Shown: positions 60,254 to 64,000 of the stretch, piece by piece | Position numbering within the stretch: the stretch's first letter is position 1 | Layout: each line of letters starts with the position of its first letter | Source of the DNA: JAFGCL01 sp964423835 | GTDB taxonomy: Bacteria > Chloroflexota > Dehalococcoidia > UBA2247 > RBG-13-53-26 | Length of the DNA stretch: 64,000 bases | NCBI GenBank assembly: GCA_964423835.1 | Contig: CAYRGJ010000001.1 | Span: 62,001-126,000 of the forward strand | Direction of reading: 5' to 3' | The notes under the pieces: generated by a model | Databases searched by the model: none | What the model was told of the DNA's origin: nothing | Seen by the model: the letters and a program-made list of their open reading frames with translations, nothing else | Program-made: the position numbers and the translations under genes

Positions 60254-61564
60254 TCAGCATCTTCCGCCGGCGGCGGCTCTCTCAAGCTCCTGCCAGAAGC
60301 CGGGATACGAGATGTCCACCGCTCCGGCACCCTCAATCAGTGTCTCACCTTCGGCGACGGACCCGGCGATCCCCAGGGCCATGGCCACGCGATGGTCGCC
60401 GTGGCTGTTGCAGCTGGCCCCGGTCAGCCTGGCGCCGCCCTTGATGACCAGGCCATCAGGCCTCTCCTCTACGGAAGCACCCATCCTGGAGAGCTCGGCC
60501 GCCAGGCAGGCGATGCGGTCGGCCTCCTTCACCCGGAGCTCTGCCGCGTCCTTGATGGTGGTGGTGCCCCGGGCCAGGCAGGCGGCCACTGCCAGAAGTG
60601 GCACTTCGTCTATCAGGCGGGGGACCATTTCCCCCTCTATGTCCACAGCTGTGAGCCCGCTGGACTCGACGGTCAGGTCGGCCACCGGCTCGTTGTTGAC
60701 CATTCGCTCGTTCTCGACCTTGAGACTGGCTCCCATCTTGAGCAGGACATCAATGATACCCGTTCTGGTGGGGTTTGTGCCAGTCCCCCTGATGGTGATG
60801 CGGGCATCGGGGTGAACGGCGCCCAGCACCAGCCAGCAGGCCGCGGAGCTGATGTCGCCCGGGACCTCGATATCCAGGGCCTTCGGGGGCGCCGTCGGGC
60901 AGACCAGGGTGGTGGTAGGGCCTTCGGACGTGACCTTGACCCCCATGGCCCGAAGCATCCGCTCCGTGTGATCCCGGCTGAGGGCCGGCTCCCGGACTAT
61001 GGTCTTGCCCTTCATGACGGTGAAGAGACCGGCAATGAGCATGGCCGACTTGATCTGGGCGCTGGCCACCGGCAGGTTGTAGTCCAGCCCGTGGATCTCC
61101 TGGCCCTTGATGGCCAGGGGCGCCAGCGTATCGCGGTTCCGTCCATAGATCCGGCCGCCCATCAACCTCAGCGGGTGGATCAGCCGGCCCATGGGCCGGG
61201 AGCACAGCGAGGCATCGCCGCTGATCACGGCGAAGAACCCCTGGCCGGTCAGCAGGCCGGTGAGCAGGCGCATGGTGGTGGCGCTGTTGCCGGCATCGAG
61301 TATCGTGGCCGGCTCCGTGTAGCCGCCGACCCCCACCCCCCGAACGGCAATGCCCGGGCCCGGCCCGGCCGGCTCGATCTTCACCCCCAGGGCCTGCAGG
61401 CAGGACAGGGTCGAAGAGCAGTCGGCCCCCGGCGCGAAGTTGCTTATCCGGCTGGTGCCGTTGGCCAGGCTGTTGAGAATGGCGGCCCGGTGTGATATTG
61501 ACTTGTCCCCCGGGGGGACGATGTCGCCTTTTACCTGCAGTGGTTTCTTAACTCTTCTTACCAT
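60254..61564 (-). CDS. aroA: EPSP synthase, class II type
   Basis: A 436-residue 3-phosphoshikimate 1-carboxyvinyltransferase. It has PPGDKSISHRAAIL, LDAGNSATTMRLL, SRPMGRLIHPLRLMGG, SAQIKSAMLIAGL, EVPLLAVAACLARG and KEADRIACLAAEL. SAQIKSA and RPMGRLIHPLR place it in class II. The residue equivalent to E. coli Gly96 is Ala95 (GNSATT), the change seen in glyphosate-insensitive enzymes such as CP4. It forms EPSP in the shikimate pathway. The start (ATG 61564, or 61582) lies within the 3' end of tyrA, so the two are coupled. Confidence 0.95.
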   Translation of the reverse strand: MVRRVKKPLQVKGDIVPPGDKSISHRAAILNSLANGTSRISNFAPGADCSSTLSCLQALGVKIEPAGPGPGIAVRGVGVGGYTEPATILDAGNSATTMRLLTGLLTGQGFFAVISGDASLCSRPMGRLIHPLRLMGGRIYGRNRDTLAPLAIKGQEIHGLDYNLPVASAQIKSAMLIAGLFTVMKGKTIVREPALSRDHTERMLRAMGVKVTSEGPTTTLVCPTAPPKALDIEVPGDISSAACWLVLGAVHPDARITIRGTGTNPTRTGIIDVLLKMGASLKVENERMVNNEPVADLTVESSGLTAVDIEGEMVPRLIDEVPLLAVAACLARGTTTIKDAAELRVKEADRIACLAAELSRMGASVEERPDGLVIKGGARLTGASCNSHGDHRVAMALGIAGSVAEGETLIEGAGAVDISYPGFWQELERAAAGGRC

Positions 61565-62420
61565 GCTCCTCAATCCATGCATTTCGCGCCTGCCGGGTCC
61601 TCTCGAAGGCCAGCTCCAGGTTCAGGTCGCCCTCGGCAATGAGGCTCCGCAGGCGCTGCAGCTCCCGGGAGAACTCGTCAATCCAGGCCACGATGTTCTC
61701 GCCGTTGGTGAGACAGATGTCGCGGTTCATGCGCGGGTGCTGGGAGGCCAGGCGGGTGCTGCTGGAATAGCCGGTGGCCGCGATCTCGGCCATCTTCGAC
61801 CAGCGGGGGTTCCGGGTGGTGGCGGCCACCAGGGCCGAGGCCACGACCAGGGGCAGGTGGCTGGTGCCGGCCGCAAAGTAGTCGTGCTCTCCGGCAGTAA
61901 GGAAAAGGGGACGGCCTCCCACCGTGCGGGCCAGGTCCACGATCCGCTGGATGGCGATGTCGGATGCGCCGCGGCCCGGGACTATGCAATAGGTGCAACC
62001 GGCGAACAGGCCGGCTTCAGCCACCTCGATACCTGACAGCTCCTTGCCGGCCATGGGGTGGCCGCCCACGAAGCTGGCGGTCTGCGGCACGGACTCCTCG
62101 GCCCAGTGCATTACCTGGAGCTTGGTGCTGGCCACGTCGGTGACCACGGCCCCGGGCGCCAGGTGCGGGGCGATCTGCGACAGGACCTCCTTGATGGACA
62201 TGGTGGGGATAGCCAGGATGACCAGCTCCGCCCCCTCCACGGCCCCCGCCAGCGATCCCTCCGCATGGTCGATAACGCCCAGCCGCCGGGCCCTCTCCGC
62301 GTTCTCCGGCCGGCGGGCGTAGCCCGCCAGCTGCAGTCTTTCCTGCCCGGCGCCTTTCAGCGCCAGGCCCATTGACCCGCCGATCAAGCCCAGCCCCACA
62401 ATGGCCACTCGCTCAGCCAT
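61548..62420 (-). CDS. tyrA: prephenate dehydrogenase
   Basis: A 290-residue NAD(P)-dependent dehydrogenase. The N-terminal Rossmann motif is VGLGLIGGSMGLAL, followed by LAIPTMSIKEVL, VTDVASTKLQVM, GGHPMAGKELSG (active-site His) and AAGTSHLPLVVASAL. It oxidises prephenate (or arogenate) toward tyrosine. No C-terminal ACT domain is present, so feedback inhibition must lie elsewhere. ATG 62420 follows GGAG by 7 bases. Its last bases overlap aroA. It is 97 bases downstream of lysC. Confidence 0.92.
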   Translation of the reverse strand: MAERVAIVGLGLIGGSMGLALKGAGQERLQLAGYARRPENAERARRLGVIDHAEGSLAGAVEGAELVILAIPTMSIKEVLSQIAPHLAPGAVVTDVASTKLQVMHWAEESVPQTASFVGGHPMAGKELSGIEVAEAGLFAGCTYCIVPGRGASDIAIQRIVDLARTVGGRPLFLTAGEHDYFAAGTSHLPLVVASALVAATTRNPRWSKMAEIAATGYSSSTRLASQHPRMNRDICLTNGENIVAWIDEFSRELQRLRSLIAEGDLNLELAFERTRQARNAWIEEHGKKS

Positions 62421-62453
62421 CAGATGCTCCGCTGAAGTCAACTTGTGTCATGA

Positions 62454-62483
62454 GGTTTCCCCGGATGCCGGGCCCCGGAAACC
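62454..62483. other. GC-rich inverted repeat between lysC and tyrA
   Basis: GGTTTCC pairs with GGAAACC around a GC-rich core, and CGGGGCCCG-type segments repeat nearby (62462-62512). It may slow or attenuate transcription from lysC into tyrA; no T run follows on either strand. Confidence 0.35.
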
Positions 62484-62517
62484 CGGGGTCCGGATATCGG
62501 GCCCCGACAGGCCCGGC

Positions 62518-63735
<1,218 letters not shown>

Positions 63736-63740
63736 GTCGT

Positions 63741-64000
63741 CTATTCTACCAAGTTTTCCCCGCCAATCAAACGGCCCATAAGCGTGTGGCCCGGGTCCAC
63801 CTGCAGCCGGCTCCGGGCGGCCTCTGACTCGCTGAAGGCCGGGGCGCCTCCAGCGGGAATGCCGCTGCCGCAGCAGGCGAAGGGCACCGGGTCCTCCGTG
63901 TGGGTGCGCAACCGGATGGGTGTGGGATGGTCGGGCAGGACCAGCAGCCGCGATCGGGGCTCCGCGTCGAGCCGGCGCCGCACCGGCCCCACGACCCAGC
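63741..64000 (-). CDS. apgM: phosphoglycerate mutase, cofactor-independent archaeal type (C-terminal part)
   Basis: Only the last 86 codons are in the window. They read RSRLLVLPDHPTPIRLRTHTEDPVPF, then SESEAARSRL and GHTLMGRLI. The PDHPTP and THT-x-DPVPF segments are diagnostic of ApgM-type 2,3-bisphosphoglycerate-independent phosphoglycerate mutases, members of the alkaline phosphatase superfamily. The catalytic Ser lies outside the window. It precedes lysC by five bases. Confidence 0.85.
   Translation of the reverse strand, partial: WVVGPVRRRLDAEPRSRLLVLPDHPTPIRLRTHTEDPVPFACCGSGIPAGGAPAFSESEAARSRLQVDPGHTLMGRLIGGENLVE

Noticed and set aside
63743..63770. dedicated lysC promoter TTGATT-16-TAGAAT
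   Set aside because: The hexamers overlap the apgM stop region and the gap to apgM is only five bases, so operon transcription is the simpler reading; kept only as a possibility in the lysC entry.

Overview
This is a GC-rich (roughly two-thirds G+C), gene-dense bacterial chromosome segment with no rRNA, tRNA, CRISPR array, transposase or phage gene that I can recognise. Gene content fits an uncultured Chloroflexota, probably Dehalococcoidia-like. The evidence is the apgM-lysC-tyrA-aroA-remA-gmk run, a class II EPSP synthase, Gmk with a GKD P-loop, the small CxHxW / CKxC protein, the alpha-alpha toroid protein often mislabelled NifH, and an amidotransferase pathway for Asn/Gln-tRNA. The lineage call is inference from gene families, not a phylogeny.

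Layout. 0-9.9 kb: accessory genes (CpXC protein, WYL regulator, DUF2953/GerW pair, small proteins, tandem UspA, LuxR-type regulator, PfpI-like protein, nitrilase, APH-like kinase plus APS-kinase-like protein) and two gene remnants (DUF2779 N-terminus, hemerythrin-like N-terminus). 9.9-17.5 kb: chemoreceptor, membrane metalloprotease-like protein, two alpha/beta hydrolases, methyltransferase, DUF3795 protein and CorA. 17.6-27 kb: a GNAT/ADP-forming acyl-CoA synthetase fusion, flavodoxin, a trehalose synthase-maltokinase fusion and a GH38 glycosidase. 27-34.3 kb: a GGDEF sensor and a giant DUF4011-helicase-nuclease-DUF3320 protein of the Hhe anti-phage type. 34.3-39.6 kb: STAS-like protein, then gatB, a GatA-like protein lacking its catalytic residues, and an AspRS-GatC fusion. 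39.7-45.6 kb: toroid protein, small zinc-binding-like protein, receiver-only protein, LuxR regulator and multi-PAS histidine kinase, membrane protein. 45.7-57.3 kb: a DNA-end-processing operon (SbcD-like, SbcC-like, AddB-like, AddA-like) and RmuC. 57.5-64 kb: GT2 glycosyltransferase, lipoprotein-like protein, then the housekeeping aromatic/aspartate/guanylate cluster running off the right edge.

Two things stand out. First, the aspS-gatC / gatA / gatB operon has an AspRS fused to GatC and a GatA whose Lys-Ser-Ser triad is gone: Lys is Gln, the nucleophile aligns with Glu, and the cis-Ser loop is replaced by a 27-bp minisatellite. Second, the 3' ends of several unrelated genes are tandemly duplicated together with their stop codons. 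The clearest case is the acyl-CoA synthetase, where Arg-Ile-Leu-Leu-Glu-stop is repeated five times, every difference between copies is at a third codon position, and the copies fall in all three reading frames. A glycosyltransferase and a flavodoxin show the same pattern, and an AddA-like gene a weaker form. Internal or leader minisatellites also occur in the helicase gene, in gatA and upstream of addB. Three genes appear to lack a conventional start codon where Shine-Dalgarno and homology place the start (ATA, ACG, CTG).
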